Source of the DNA: Opitutia bacterium UBA7350
Lineage (GTDB): Bacteria > Verrucomicrobiota > Verrucomicrobiia > Opitutales > Coraliomargaritaceae
Direction of reading: 5' to 3'
Assembly: GCA_949524905.1 (NCBI GenBank)
Contig: CATINC010000014.1
Location: 1 to 44,994, forward strand
Length of the DNA: 44,994 bases
In this document: positions 37,425 to 44,994 of the stretch, piece by piece
Position numbering within the stretch: position 1 is the stretch's first letter
Layout of the letters: each line of letters starts with the position of its first letter
Position numbers and translations under genes: made by a program
The notes under the pieces: generated by a model
What the model was told of the DNA's origin: nothing
What the model saw: only the letters and a program-made list of their open reading frames with translations
Databases searched by the model: none

Positions 37425-39422
37425 TCAGTAAGTGCGCGAAGGAGCAACCCGCAAGGTTTCGAATCGGTTGGGGTCAATTTCTTGAATAAAGCGACTTGGG
37501 TTCATGCGCATAACGTTTTGCCCACGTTGGTTGAGCATGGGGTAACTTAAATAGAGTTCATCCATCGCTCGGGTGACTGCTACATAAAAGAGACGGCGTT
37601 CTTCTTCTAGATCGCCGCTGTCAATGGTGCGCTGGAGTGGAAAGAGCCCGTCGGCTAGACCGATGACAAAGACCACTGGAAATTCCAAACCTTTGGCTTG
37701 GTGGATCGTGGTCAGGCGGAGGCAGTTTTTTTGATCTTCCGGAGAGCGTTCATTGCTTTCGGATGCCAAGAGGACCAGTTGTGCGAGGAGTTCTTCCATG
37801 GTCTCATAACGATTTGCAAAAGCGATGAGGCTTTGTAGGTCATCTTCACGGTCGTTCCAATTGGGATAAATTTCTCGAATGTAACTGCCGTACCATCCTT
37901 GTAGTGCCAGTTCGACTACTTCATTAGGGGCATTTTCAGTCAGGGCTTGGTTGATTTCTAGAATGGTGGCGACCAAAGAAGGCCAAGTTTCGCTGGCAGC
38001 GGCTGGTACTTTTCGCAGGACCTTGTCATCTGTTAAAGCGTCACAAAAATCGCGGGATTCTTTTTCAGCGAGTTCCCGAGTAAAGGCATGAATGCGTTCA
38101 GCTGTTTTAGGGCCGACTTTAGGCAGGAGGGTGGTGAAGCGGGTAAATGCTGAGATGTCGGCAGGATTTGAAGCAAAGCGTAACTGAGCGGTGAAGTCCT
38201 TAATATGTGCTTGTTCAAAGAAGCGAACTCCGCTGGTGATTTGATAATCAATATTTCTGCGAGAGAGCTCCATTTGCAGATCCATTGCATGAAAATGGGC
38301 GCGGTAAAGAATCGCAATGTCGGAGAGATCACGGCCTTCATCGATTAAGCCCTCTATGCGTTGTAGGATAAAATTTGCCTGTCCGCGGGTGTCCATCATA
38401 GGAACAAAGTAGGGCAGTTGCCCATCTACTTTAACCGGTCGCAATTCTTTATGGTAACCGCGTCCAGATGGTTGGTGCGCGAGGATGGCGTTAGCAAATT
38501 CCAGAATCTGAGGGGTGCTACGATAATTGGTCTCAATTTTATGGAGCTTCGCTCCAGGGTGGCGATCTTCGAAACGCATGATGTTGTCAAAGTCTGCGCC
38601 ACGCCAGGTGTAGATGCATTGTGCGTCATCGCCGACAGCCATGATTTGATGGTGTGCGCCAAATTGCTCGATGATTTCAGACTGCAAACGGTTGGTGTCT
38701 TGAAATTCATCTACGAGAATGTGTTTAAAGCGATCCTGGTAAAGAGTGGCGATATCAGGATTTTCCTTAAGAAGCTTTAGGAGGTGCTCTAGGAGGTCGT
38801 CGTAATCAACAACCTGTTGTTTGAGTTTTTCGACTTGGTAGGCTTGGTGAAATTCAACTGCTTTATCGGCAATGCCGTCGAGCAGGGGAAAGTATTCGCT
38901 GGCTTGCTCCCTAACTGGGGAACAGGTGTTACGTGCGAAGCTGATCATATTGGCGAGCACCTTCGGCTTGGGGTTGTGCTTGCCCTTGATGAATTTTGAA
39001 TCAACGGATTGAATGCAGTTTTTGAGGACAGATTCTGCTTCGCCTTCATCTAGGATGGAATAGTGACGCTTGAGGCCGATTTTTTCACCATGAACTCTTA
39101 ATATACGCTGGGCGATGCTGTGAAAGGTACCACCCCAGAGTTGTCGCCTAGGGATACCGGTTAAATCTTCCACCCGTTCAAGCATTTCACGAGCGGCTTT
39201 ATTCGTAAATGTGAGTAAGAGGATTTCATTAGGCTGAATGCCCTGATGTAAAAGATAGGCCACCCGATAGGTAAGGGTGCGGGTCTTGCCTGAACCAGCG
39301 CCCGCTAAGACTAGAGCAGGTCCCGGTTCAGCGGTCACGGCAGCGTGTTGCTCCTCGTTTAATTCACCCGCAAAATCAATCGGGGGGAAGTTGGGCATAA
39401 GGTGGTCAATCGGCTCGGACAT
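37425..39422 (-). CDS. ATP-dependent DNA helicase, UvrD/PcrA/Rep family
   Basis: A 665-residue superfamily 1A helicase with motifs in order: Q-motif and [23 protein letters not shown] (I), [11 protein letters not shown] (Ia), LVDEFQDTN (II), [14 protein letters not shown] (III), NYRSTPQI (IV), [15 protein letters not shown] (V) and [17 protein letters not shown] (VI). It unwinds DNA 3' to 5' during repair or replication restart. The protein is somewhat shorter than UvrD (about 720) and lacks the usual C-terminal extension, so Rep-like or PcrA-like naming is open. I use the ATG at 39422; a TTG at 39497 and an ATG at 39398 are other in-frame possibilities. Confidence 0.93.
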   Translation of the reverse strand: MSEPIDHLMPNFPPIDFAGELNEEQHAAVTAEPGPALVLAGAGSGKTRTLTYRVAYLLHQGIQPNEILLLTFTNKAAREMLERVEDLTGIPRRQLWGGTFHSIAQRILRVHGEKIGLKRHYSILDEGEAESVLKNCIQSVDSKFIKGKHNPKPKVLANMISFARNTCSPVREQASEYFPLLDGIADKAVEFHQAYQVEKLKQQVVDYDDLLEHLLKLLKENPDIATLYQDRFKHILVDEFQDTNRLQSEIIEQFGAHHQIMAVGDDAQCIYTWRGADFDNIMRFEDRHPGAKLHKIETNYRSTPQILEFANAILAHQPSGRGYHKELRPVKVDGQLPYFVPMMDTRGQANFILQRIEGLIDEGRDLSDIAILYRAHFHAMDLQMELSRRNIDYQITSGVRFFEQAHIKDFTAQLRFASNPADISAFTRFTTLLPKVGPKTAERIHAFTRELAEKESRDFCDALTDDKVLRKVPAAASETWPSLVATILEINQALTENAPNEVVELALQGWYGSYIREIYPNWNDREDDLQSLIAFANRYETMEELLAQLVLLASESNERSPEDQKNCLRLTTIHQAKGLEFPVVFVIGLADGLFPLQRTIDSGDLEEERRLFYVAVTRAMDELYLSYPMLNQRGQNVMRMNPSRFIQEIDPNRFETLRVAPSRTY

Positions 39423-39539
39423 CTGTTTTAATAAGGGAAGCCTTTGCGCTCGGTGCAAAACAAAAGCGTATTTTGAGGAACTGGATTTACTCTGCAAAGC
39501 AGGGTTGCGGTTTTTCGCAAGCTGGTTTGCCTAGTAGGG

Positions 39540-40997
39540 GTGCAAATTATACCATCTGAAAATGTGAGCCAATACCGCAAGGAGGACCTGCGGATTTTTT
39601 TGGCAGCCTGTCGCGAGGCGGCCTGCGAAAAGGAACACTTTCAACTGGCGAGTATTTCTATGGAGGTGGATGGCATCGAACCCTTAAAGGTGCTCGAAGC
39701 GATTTCCAAAGTTGGGGAACAACACTTTTATGTGGAACGGCCTGCAAAGTCTCTAGCACTCGCAGGGGCGGAAGCTCTCGTGGAAGGGCACTTCTCCGGC
39801 GCGGATCGGTTTCAAGCAGTGAAGGATTTTGCGGAGAAAATTCTGGAAAACACCATTTCAGTCGGGGATCTCTCCGCGCCCTTTGCGGGTCCACATTTCT
39901 TCACTGCTTTTACTTTTGAGTCCACTGTTTCCAAGGCAGCTGAATACGCTGCTGCAAGTGTTTTTGTGCCACGTTGGCAGGTTTCACGTATGGGTGACCG
40001 CTACGGCGCAGTTGCCAATGTGCGCATCGACCCCGATTGCGATTTAGATCAAGCCGTGGAAGGGGTATGGACCGCTTACGAAAAGTTCTCCGCGTTCAAT
40101 TACACCGCAGAATCTGCTGGCAAGCTTTCGGGTGATGCAGAAATCAAGGTGGTGGAGGATATTGAACTGGGTGAACGACCCTTTGCTGAACTCGTCGAAG
40201 CAGCCTTGTTAGATATTCAAAACGGCGCCTACGACAAGATTGTCCTCTCACGTGTGCGGGAACTGACCGCTGACTGCGACTGGCAACCGCTTAAAGTCCT
40301 CGATCGTCTTCGCAGTCGCTTCAAAGATTGCTTTACCTTTTCGCTCGGGAATCGTGACGGCAGTTGCTTTATCGGAGCCAGTCCCGAACGCCTCTTGGAA
40401 ATCCGTGAAGGACGTCTGCGAACGGAAGCCATTGCGGGCTCCGCTCCACGGGGCAAGACTGCCGACGCGGATGCTGCCCTTGCGAGTGATTTATTAAACA
40501 GCGAAAAGGATTTATGGGAACACGCCTGTGTGCGGGACTCCATCATTCGTCGTCTCTTCGCGCGGGGGATCAGTGGAAAATCTCGGGGTGGTCCCAATTT
40601 GCTGCCCCTAGCCAACGTTCAGCATCTTCGCACCCCTATCGAAGCCGAGGTTATGCGCGGTGTCCACCTCCTTGATATCGCTGAAGAATTACACCCGACA
40701 CCAGCGGTCGGTGGTACCCCTCGCCAAGCAGCCCTACAAGCGCTTCCGGGGCTTGAGACTTCTCAGCGCGGACTCTATGCAGGTGCGCTTGGATGGTTTA
40801 ATCACCTCAACGAAGGTGATCTCATTGTCGGTATCCGATCCGCCCTTATTAAAGGTAAAACTGTAAAATTATACGCAGGTGCTGGTGTTGTTGAAGGCTC
40901 CACCCCTCAGGGAGAAATTGCGGAAACCGATATGAAGCTCCGCGCCCTCTACGAAGCCCTCGTGCCCGAGGGTAGGGCATTGAGGGGTGACGTTTAA
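39540..40997 (+). CDS. menF: Isochorismate synthase (menaquinone pathway)
   Basis: A 485-residue chorismate-utilising enzyme that converts chorismate to isochorismate. The C-terminal catalytic domain shows IVLSRVREL, CFIGASPERLLEIREGRLRTEAIAGSAPRG, SEKDLWEHACVRDSI, LHPTPAVGGTPRQ, GALGWFNHLNEGDLIVGIRSA and YAGAGVVEGSTPQGEIAETDMKL. These carry the magnesium-binding glutamates and substrate Lys/Arg. No glutamine-amidotransferase partner is nearby, so isochorismate rather than anthranilate chemistry fits. It is the only men gene here; the rest of the pathway must lie elsewhere. The start is GTG with GGGG adjacent. It is divergent from the helicase. Confidence 0.9.
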   Translation: MQIIPSENVSQYRKEDLRIFLAACREAACEKEHFQLASISMEVDGIEPLKVLEAISKVGEQHFYVERPAKSLALAGAEALVEGHFSGADRFQAVKDFAEKILENTISVGDLSAPFAGPHFFTAFTFESTVSKAAEYAAASVFVPRWQVSRMGDRYGAVANVRIDPDCDLDQAVEGVWTAYEKFSAFNYTAESAGKLSGDAEIKVVEDIELGERPFAELVEAALLDIQNGAYDKIVLSRVRELTADCDWQPLKVLDRLRSRFKDCFTFSLGNRDGSCFIGASPERLLEIREGRLRTEAIAGSAPRGKTADADAALASDLLNSEKDLWEHACVRDSIIRRLFARGISGKSRGGPNLLPLANVQHLRTPIEAEVMRGVHLLDIAEELHPTPAVGGTPRQAALQALPGLETSQRGLYAGALGWFNHLNEGDLIVGIRSALIKGKTVKLYAGAGVVEGSTPQGEIAETDMKLRALYEALVPEGRALRGDV

Positions 40998-41047
40998 GTG
41001 CAGTTCAGTCGTTTACCCGCTCGACTGGTTAAGCCATTTTATTTGTG

Positions 41048-41085
41048 TGAATTGTATCCGCTTTAGGTTGAATTGTAGCCGCTTT
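41048..41085. repeat. 17-bp tandem repeat with 21-bp period
   Basis: TGAATTGTATCCGCTTT (41048-41064) and TGAATTGTAGCCGCTTT (41069-41085) differ by one base and start 21 bases apart. Such spaced direct repeats are found at IS21-family ends and in tandem operator sites. No transposase is nearby, so if it is an IS end it is a solo remnant. Confidence 0.7.
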
Positions 41086-41248
41086 GTGAGCCAATACCGC
41101 CAGAACTTTTACTGCTAGGTGAACTTGTCCAAGAAGACACCGTCAAGTCGTTAAAAATCAACAGTGCTTCACCGGTGGAACGTGCGTCGATTATACCTTC
41201 TTCAACCGATGAACCGCTGTATTTTAGGTAATCTATTTCACAGAACAT
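41063..41248 (-). pseudogene. Orphan ORF fragment, possibly a truncated gene
   Basis: The frame runs for 61 residues. The first half (FCEIDYLKYSGSSVEEGIIDARSTGEALLIF) reads like an ordered protein N-terminus. The second half (SSWTSSPSSKSSGGIGSQSGYNST) is low-complexity and its end is encoded by the tandem repeat. This break suggests a larger gene truncated by an insertion or deletion. The N-terminal pattern (x-Y-x-G-S-x-V-E-x-G-x-I-D-A-R) faintly recalls small uncharacterised domains, but I cannot assign one. It may equally be a chance ORF. Confidence 0.25.
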
Positions 41249-41421
41249 CGAATGCGGATAATCGTGCGATAGGGCACGGGTTGCCCGTCACATTTGGTTC
41301 AAGTTTCGGTTGGGTTGGATTTCGATTCCTGTGATGTGTGTGCCCTTCAAACTGAAATTTAACTGTGTTACTCTGTATGCCAGTGATGCTGTCATGTATC
41401 AGAGTTTATGAAATGTAGGAT

Positions 41422-41557
41422 TTTCATGAATTTATAAGATAGGGTATAATACTTTAAATTTGGGTTAAAGCATTTATTTACGATAAGTTCATCCGTAGCG
41501 CTAGGTGGCATTTAAGCGGTAAAGCGAGTCCCTTTTCCACGCTCAATCTCGCTTTTT
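41422..41557 (+). ncRNA. Possible small RNA with promoter and terminator
   Basis: A perfect TATAAT (41445-41450) has TTTCAT 17 bases upstream (41422-41427). About 70 bases on, AAAGCGAG (41521-41528) pairs with CTCGCTTT (41548-41555), followed by further T residues. This arrangement could produce an RNA of about 100 bases from near 41457. No known RNA family is recognised. Confidence 0.22.
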
Positions 41558-41738
41558 ACTGGGCTTAGAGGGTCGGCGTCAGAAAGTTTGTAATGTGGTG
41601 GCGTGGATAGGGATTTATTAGCACGATATCACAGGCTTTGGATAGCTATCTAGGTTTATCACTACCCCAATTTCATCAACAACTCTGCTCGTATACAGGT
41701 CTTTTCCTGTGCTTTGATTTTTGCTAAACTCTTAACTA

Positions 41739-42878
41739 ATGGTGTTATTTTTTCCCAACGAAGCCAATCCAGAGGAACAACGCTGTGCCGCTACACCTGA
41801 CTCGGTAAAGCGCTTGCGTCTGCTCGAGGGTTCACTGGAAGTACGTGTGGAATCTGGTTTGGGTCTAGGTGCTGGATTTTCAGATGCGGATTTTGAATCG
41901 GCGGGTGCGAAAGTGGTGGATTCACGTGCATCCGGTTTGCAGGGTGCGTCCCATATTTTGCGCATTCATGCTCCGAGTGTTGAGGCTTTAAAGGAATATC
42001 CCAAGGGCGCGGTGTCGGTCAGTCTTTTGGATCCTTACAACAACGCTGCTTTGTTGGGTGCATTTGCTGATCAGGAGGTGGACGCTATCAGCTTAGAGAT
42101 GATTCCACGGACGACCCTAGCGCAGAAGATGGATGTGCTGAGTTCGCAGGCAAATTTGGCAGGCTATGCCTCGGTGGTATTGGCATCTCAGATTTTAGGG
42201 AAGGTTGTGCCGATGATGATGACTCCGGCCGGAACGATTTCGCCCGCACGGGTATTTGTGATTGGGGTAGGGGTTGCCGGATTGCAGGCCATCGCCACCG
42301 CTAAGCGATTGGGAGCACGAGTAGAGGCTTTTGACACGCGTGCGGTTGCTGAAGAGCAGGTAAAATCATTGGGTGCAAAATTTGTGAAGATTGATCTCGG
42401 CGAGACCGGTCAGACCGAGGGCGGTTATGCTAAGGAATTAACGCCTGAACAGATTGAGTTGCAGCAAAAGGGCATGGCAAAGATTTGTGCTGCTTCGGAC
42501 ATCGTCATAACGACGGCGAAATTGTTTGGGCGTCCGGCGCCGCGCATCGTTACCGCAGAAATGTTATCGGGGATGCGTGCGGGTGCGGTAGTGGTAGATT
42601 TAGCCGCCGAGACGGGCGGCAATGTTGAAGGCACGATGCCTGGTGAAGTAACTACGACCGACGGCGGGGTGAAGGTGGTGGGAACCCGTTGCCTTGAGGG
42701 CATGGTAGCTCGTGATGCTTCCGAAATGTTTGCCGCAAATTTATTCGCACTGGTGGAGCATTTTTATGAAGCAGATTCCGCTTCGCTCGCGCTTGATCGT
42801 GAAGATGAAATCCTGGAAGGTTGCCTGATGGTGCGTCAGGGCAAGATTATCCACGAACAGTTCAAAAGCTCAGTTTGA
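41739..42878 (+). CDS. pntAA: NAD(P)(+) transhydrogenase subunit alpha part 1 (NAD-binding dI)
   Basis: A 379-residue soluble subunit of proton-translocating transhydrogenase, which exchanges hydride between NADH and NADP+ driven by proton motive force. The N-terminal alanine dehydrogenase-like domain has FFPNEANPEEQRCAATPDSVKRL. The Rossmann fold is VIGVGVAGLQAIATAKRLGARVEAFDTR, and VVDLAAETGGNVEGT contains the conserved NAD-site residues. The gene is split from the membrane part of PntA, as in Rhodospirillum rubrum, and pntAB starts one base after its stop. No Shine-Dalgarno sequence precedes the ATG. Confidence 0.95.
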   Translation: MVLFFPNEANPEEQRCAATPDSVKRLRLLEGSLEVRVESGLGLGAGFSDADFESAGAKVVDSRASGLQGASHILRIHAPSVEALKEYPKGAVSVSLLDPYNNAALLGAFADQEVDAISLEMIPRTTLAQKMDVLSSQANLAGYASVVLASQILGKVVPMMMTPAGTISPARVFVIGVGVAGLQAIATAKRLGARVEAFDTRAVAEEQVKSLGAKFVKIDLGETGQTEGGYAKELTPEQIELQQKGMAKICAASDIVITTAKLFGRPAPRIVTAEMLSGMRAGAVVVDLAAETGGNVEGTMPGEVTTTDGGVKVVGTRCLEGMVARDASEMFAANLFALVEHFYEADSASLALDREDEILEGCLMVRQGKIIHEQFKSSV

Positions 42879-42879
42879 T

Positions 42880-43170
42880 ATGGAACTCGTACTATTATTA
42901 TTCATTTTCGTACTTGCGGCTTTTTTAGGCTTTGAGCTGATCGCCAAGGTACCATCGCAGTTACATACGCCTTTGATGTCTGGCTCAAATGCGATATCCG
43001 GCATCACGGTCGTCGGGGCGATCTTGGCAGCTGGTGCTTTTGATTCTCCCATTGGGAAGTGGCTGGGTCTAGCTGCTTTGATTTTGGCGACCGTAAATGT
43101 GGTGGGTGGCTATCTCGTGACCGATCGCATGCTCGCGATGTTTAAAAAGAAAGGGGACTCGAAGAAATGA
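42880..43170 (+). CDS. pntAB: NAD(P)(+) transhydrogenase subunit alpha part 2 (membrane)
   Basis: A 96-residue membrane subunit with about three to four helices. FLGFELIAKVPSQLHTPLMSGSNAISGITVVGAI is the conserved proton-channel signature of the PntA C-terminal membrane domain, and GYLVTDRMLAMFKKK is the cytoplasmic end. It is encoded separately between pntAA and pntB, and its TGA overlaps the pntB ATG (ATGA). Confidence 0.95.
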   Translation: MELVLLLFIFVLAAFLGFELIAKVPSQLHTPLMSGSNAISGITVVGAILAAGAFDSPIGKWLGLAALILATVNVVGGYLVTDRMLAMFKKKGDSKK

Positions 43171-44564
43171 GTACGACTTTTCTTAATATCGCTTACATCA
43201 TAGCGGCTATTTTCTTTATCTTTGGGATTAAAATGCTGGGGTCAGCCGACACCGCGCGCAAAGGTAACCTGGTTTCGTCTCTGGGAATGCTTTTAGCAAT
43301 TGTGGTTACCCTGTTTCAGACAGGAATGGATTTAACCTTAATATGGATCGGTCTCGGTATTGGGGCTGCGATTGGGATTGTTTGGTCAAAGGTGGTCAAA
43401 ATGACGGGCATGCCGGAGTTGGTTGCTTTATTTAATGGATTTGGTGGACTGGCTTCTGTGTTGGTTGCTTGGGCAGGCTATCAAGAATTTTTTGATATGG
43501 GTATGTCCGATAGTAGCGTGCACCCCTCCTTCACGGCTGCGGTAACATCGGCAGCTGTCTGGATCGGCGCTCTGACCTTCTCCGGCAGTGTGATTGCTTG
43601 GTTGAAGTTGTCAGAAAAAATTGCAGGGAGTCCGGCAGTCCTGCCCATGCAGCGAATAGTCGGACTTGTTTTATTGCTGGTTTCGATTGGCTCCGCAGTT
43701 GTTTACAGTTTATATCCCGATGCGGGTTTTGCTTATGAACTTTTCCTAGCGGTGCTCATTGCGGGCATTGTTTTAGGGCTGGTGGTGGTGCTTCCAATCG
43801 GGGGTGGGGATATGCCGGTGGTGATATCGTTGTTGAATAGCCTCTCTGGCTTGGCGGCCTCTGCGGCAGGTTTTGCCATTCAAAACAACGTCTTGATTGT
43901 GGCCGGTTGTTTAGTCGGTTGTTCGGGATTAATTTTAACGATGATCATGTGCAAAGCCATGAATCGAACGCTGACTCATGTCCTATTCAGCGGTTTTGGA
44001 GGCAGTAAAAAAGGAGTATCGGAAGCAGTTGAGGGCGAAATGAAAGCGGCCTCAGCTTCGGATGCTTACTATGTTTTGGAGGCTGCCCGCTCGGTGGTGA
44101 TTATCCCCGGTTACGGCATGGCCGTTGCCCAAGCGCAACACACTGTTAAAGAACTGGGTGAAATTCTTGAGGAAAATGGGGCAGAGGTTTTTTACGCGAT
44201 CCACCCAGTTGCGGGTCGTATGCCAGGTCACATGAACGTGTTGCTCGCGGAGTCTGATGTGCCTTACGAGCAACTCGTGGAGATGGATTCTATCAATCCG
44301 CGTATGCCTTCGGTCGATGTCGCCATTGTCATTGGAGCCAACGACGTCGTAAATCCGGCTGCCTCTGATGATCCAGGGAGTCCGATTTACGGGATGCCCA
44401 TCATTAAGGCGCACGAAGCTCAAACAGTCTATGCCTTAAAACGAGGACAAGGCGCTGGATTTTCTGGACTCGTTAACAAACTCTATTTCTTGGAAAAGAC
44501 TCGTATGCTATACGGTGATGCCAAAGAGACCGTGGCCTCACTGGTCAATGAGTTTAAAGCTTGA
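43167..44564 (+). CDS. pntB: NAD(P)(+) transhydrogenase subunit beta
   Basis: A 465-residue protein with about nine transmembrane helices (roughly residues 1-270) and a C-terminal NADP(H)-binding domain (about 290-465). Membrane motifs include LVALFNGFGGLASVLVA and NSLSGLAASAAGF. The nucleotide domain has VVIIPGYGMAVAQAQHTVKEL, AIHPVAGRMPGHMNVLLAESDVPY, VAIVIGANDVVNPAA and MPIIKAHEAQTVYALKRGQGAGFSG. All are diagnostic of PntB. It completes the three-gene pnt operon. Confidence 0.97.
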   Translation: MSTTFLNIAYIIAAIFFIFGIKMLGSADTARKGNLVSSLGMLLAIVVTLFQTGMDLTLIWIGLGIGAAIGIVWSKVVKMTGMPELVALFNGFGGLASVLVAWAGYQEFFDMGMSDSSVHPSFTAAVTSAAVWIGALTFSGSVIAWLKLSEKIAGSPAVLPMQRIVGLVLLLVSIGSAVVYSLYPDAGFAYELFLAVLIAGIVLGLVVVLPIGGGDMPVVISLLNSLSGLAASAAGFAIQNNVLIVAGCLVGCSGLILTMIMCKAMNRTLTHVLFSGFGGSKKGVSEAVEGEMKAASASDAYYVLEAARSVVIIPGYGMAVAQAQHTVKELGEILEENGAEVFYAIHPVAGRMPGHMNVLLAESDVPYEQLVEMDSINPRMPSVDVAIVIGANDVVNPAASDDPGSPIYGMPIIKAHEAQTVYALKRGQGAGFSGLVNKLYFLEKTRMLYGDAKETVASLVNEFKA

Positions 44565-44619
44565 AGGCTGCGTGGATAACTAGCCCACCATCCTAAAGCC
44601 TCCGCCACAAGCGAAGCAG

Positions 44620-44697
<78 letters not shown>

Positions 44698-44994
44698 GCA
44701 AGGGTTTCTTGCCTGATTCTTTGGCTGATCCGTTCGACACGAACCATAAATCAAAGAATCAAACGTAAGTACAAATACCAAACCAGCAGACTCCGTGTTT
44801 ACAAGTCAAAAGATGGGAAATTTGTAATTGATGGCGTCCTTAATATGCGCGCATGGGATGGGTAGCAGTGCAAGCGATTCTACGAGGTATATTTCGAGGC
44901 ATAAAAAATCCCCTGCACGTAGAAAATGAAAACTACCTGCAGGGGATTTTATGATTAAATTGGATAATTTCCTTCGCCTTTGCTTACAAAATTA
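44698..44994. other. Window end: tRNA promoter region and terminator, no gene seen
   Basis: No convincing coding frame is present upstream of tRNA-Asn to the window edge. The region should contain the tRNA promoter, which I could not place with confidence, and it holds one strong hairpin terminator at 44905-44950. Confidence 0.5.
44905..44950. terminator. Strong bidirectional rho-independent terminator
   Basis: AAAATCCCCTGCA (44905-44917) pairs perfectly over 13 bases with TGCAGGGGATTTT (44938-44950), with an inner GTAG/CTAC pairing in the loop. A-runs and T-runs flank both sides, so it can terminate either strand, probably a minus-strand gene that lies beyond the window. Confidence 0.85.

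Larger units (their letters stand above)
40998..41738. other. 0.74 kb region without an intact gene
   Basis: Between menF and pntAA no full gene is visible. It contains a 17-base tandem repeat (41048-41085), a 61-codon orphan frame (41063-41248, minus), and a perfect -10 box with downstream hairpin (41422-41557) that could be a small RNA. The remaining stretches are AT-rich with no clear ORF; the last 100 bases must hold the pnt promoter, which I could not place. Confidence 0.6.

Noticed and set aside
39563-41100. Exact 16-base repeat TGTGAGCCAATACCGC at 39563-39578 (inside menF) and 41085-41100
   Set aside because: A single 16-base match within 45 kb is not rare by chance, and similarity does not extend on either side, so a duplication or attachment site is not supported.
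44849-44954. Short plus-strand frame starting near 44852 and reading through the final hairpin
   Set aside because: It runs straight through a strong terminator stem, is only about 33 codons long, and shows no protein-like pattern.

Overview
The window is a gene-dense stretch of a bacterial chromosome of moderate GC content, with almost entirely housekeeping content. No rRNA is present, so taxonomy is inference. A PEP-CTERM surface protein, a xylose isomerase/xylulokinase pair under an AraC-type XylR, an SGLT-type sodium/sugar symporter, a eukaryote-like (GSII) glutamine synthetase and three-gene pyridine nucleotide transhydrogenase together suggest an aerobic Verrucomicrobiota member, probably Opitutae/Puniceicoccales (Coraliomargarita/Lentimonas-like). 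Most starts lack a Shine-Dalgarno motif, which is a notable genome-level property.

Layout. 1-9.8 kb: tail of an FGGY sugar kinase; metY; the xylBA operon (minus strand) divergent from xylR (plus); an SGLT-type symporter; sucCD. 9.9-13.4 kb: dus overlapping a bifunctional-nuclease-domain gene, aroK, a hotdog thioesterase and two overlapping small membrane-protein genes. 13.5-18 kb: the tig-clpP-clpX proteostasis operon, a small zinc-ribbon membrane protein and rlmH. 18-19.6 kb: an accessory patch with a 57-residue membrane protein, an AT-rich PEP-CTERM gene, a repeat-rich spacer and tRNA-Ala(GGC). 19.6-26.5 kb: a DUF2071 protein, GSII glutamine synthetase behind a probable sigma-54 promoter, a kinase-like/PP2C phosphatase pair, then feoB with a DtxR-type regulator fused to FeoA-like domains. 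26.2-34.4 kb: remnant of an RND transporter, rho, an ECF sigma factor with zinc-binding anti-sigma factor directly behind gyrB-gyrA, and an Rrf2 regulator. 34.4-41 kb: SLC13/TrkA-C permease, a GreA/GreB-like protein, a lipoprotein, a UvrD/PcrA-type helicase and menF. 41-45 kb: a 0.74 kb gene desert with a tandem repeat, an orphan ORF fragment and a possible small RNA; then pntAA-pntAB-pntB, tRNA-Asn(GTT) and a strong terminator.

Together the genes cover pentose uptake and catabolism, one TCA step, redox balancing, iron uptake, nitrogen assimilation, DNA topology, transcription termination and protein quality control. No phage, CRISPR array, intact insertion sequence or defence system was seen. 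The most rewarding points are regulatory architecture (XylR direct repeats, the sigma-54 glnA promoter, the gyrBA-ECF-anti-sigma string), the fused DtxR-FeoA protein, the minimal kinase/phosphatase pair, general lack of Shine-Dalgarno motifs, and decayed or very short genes in the intergenic patches.
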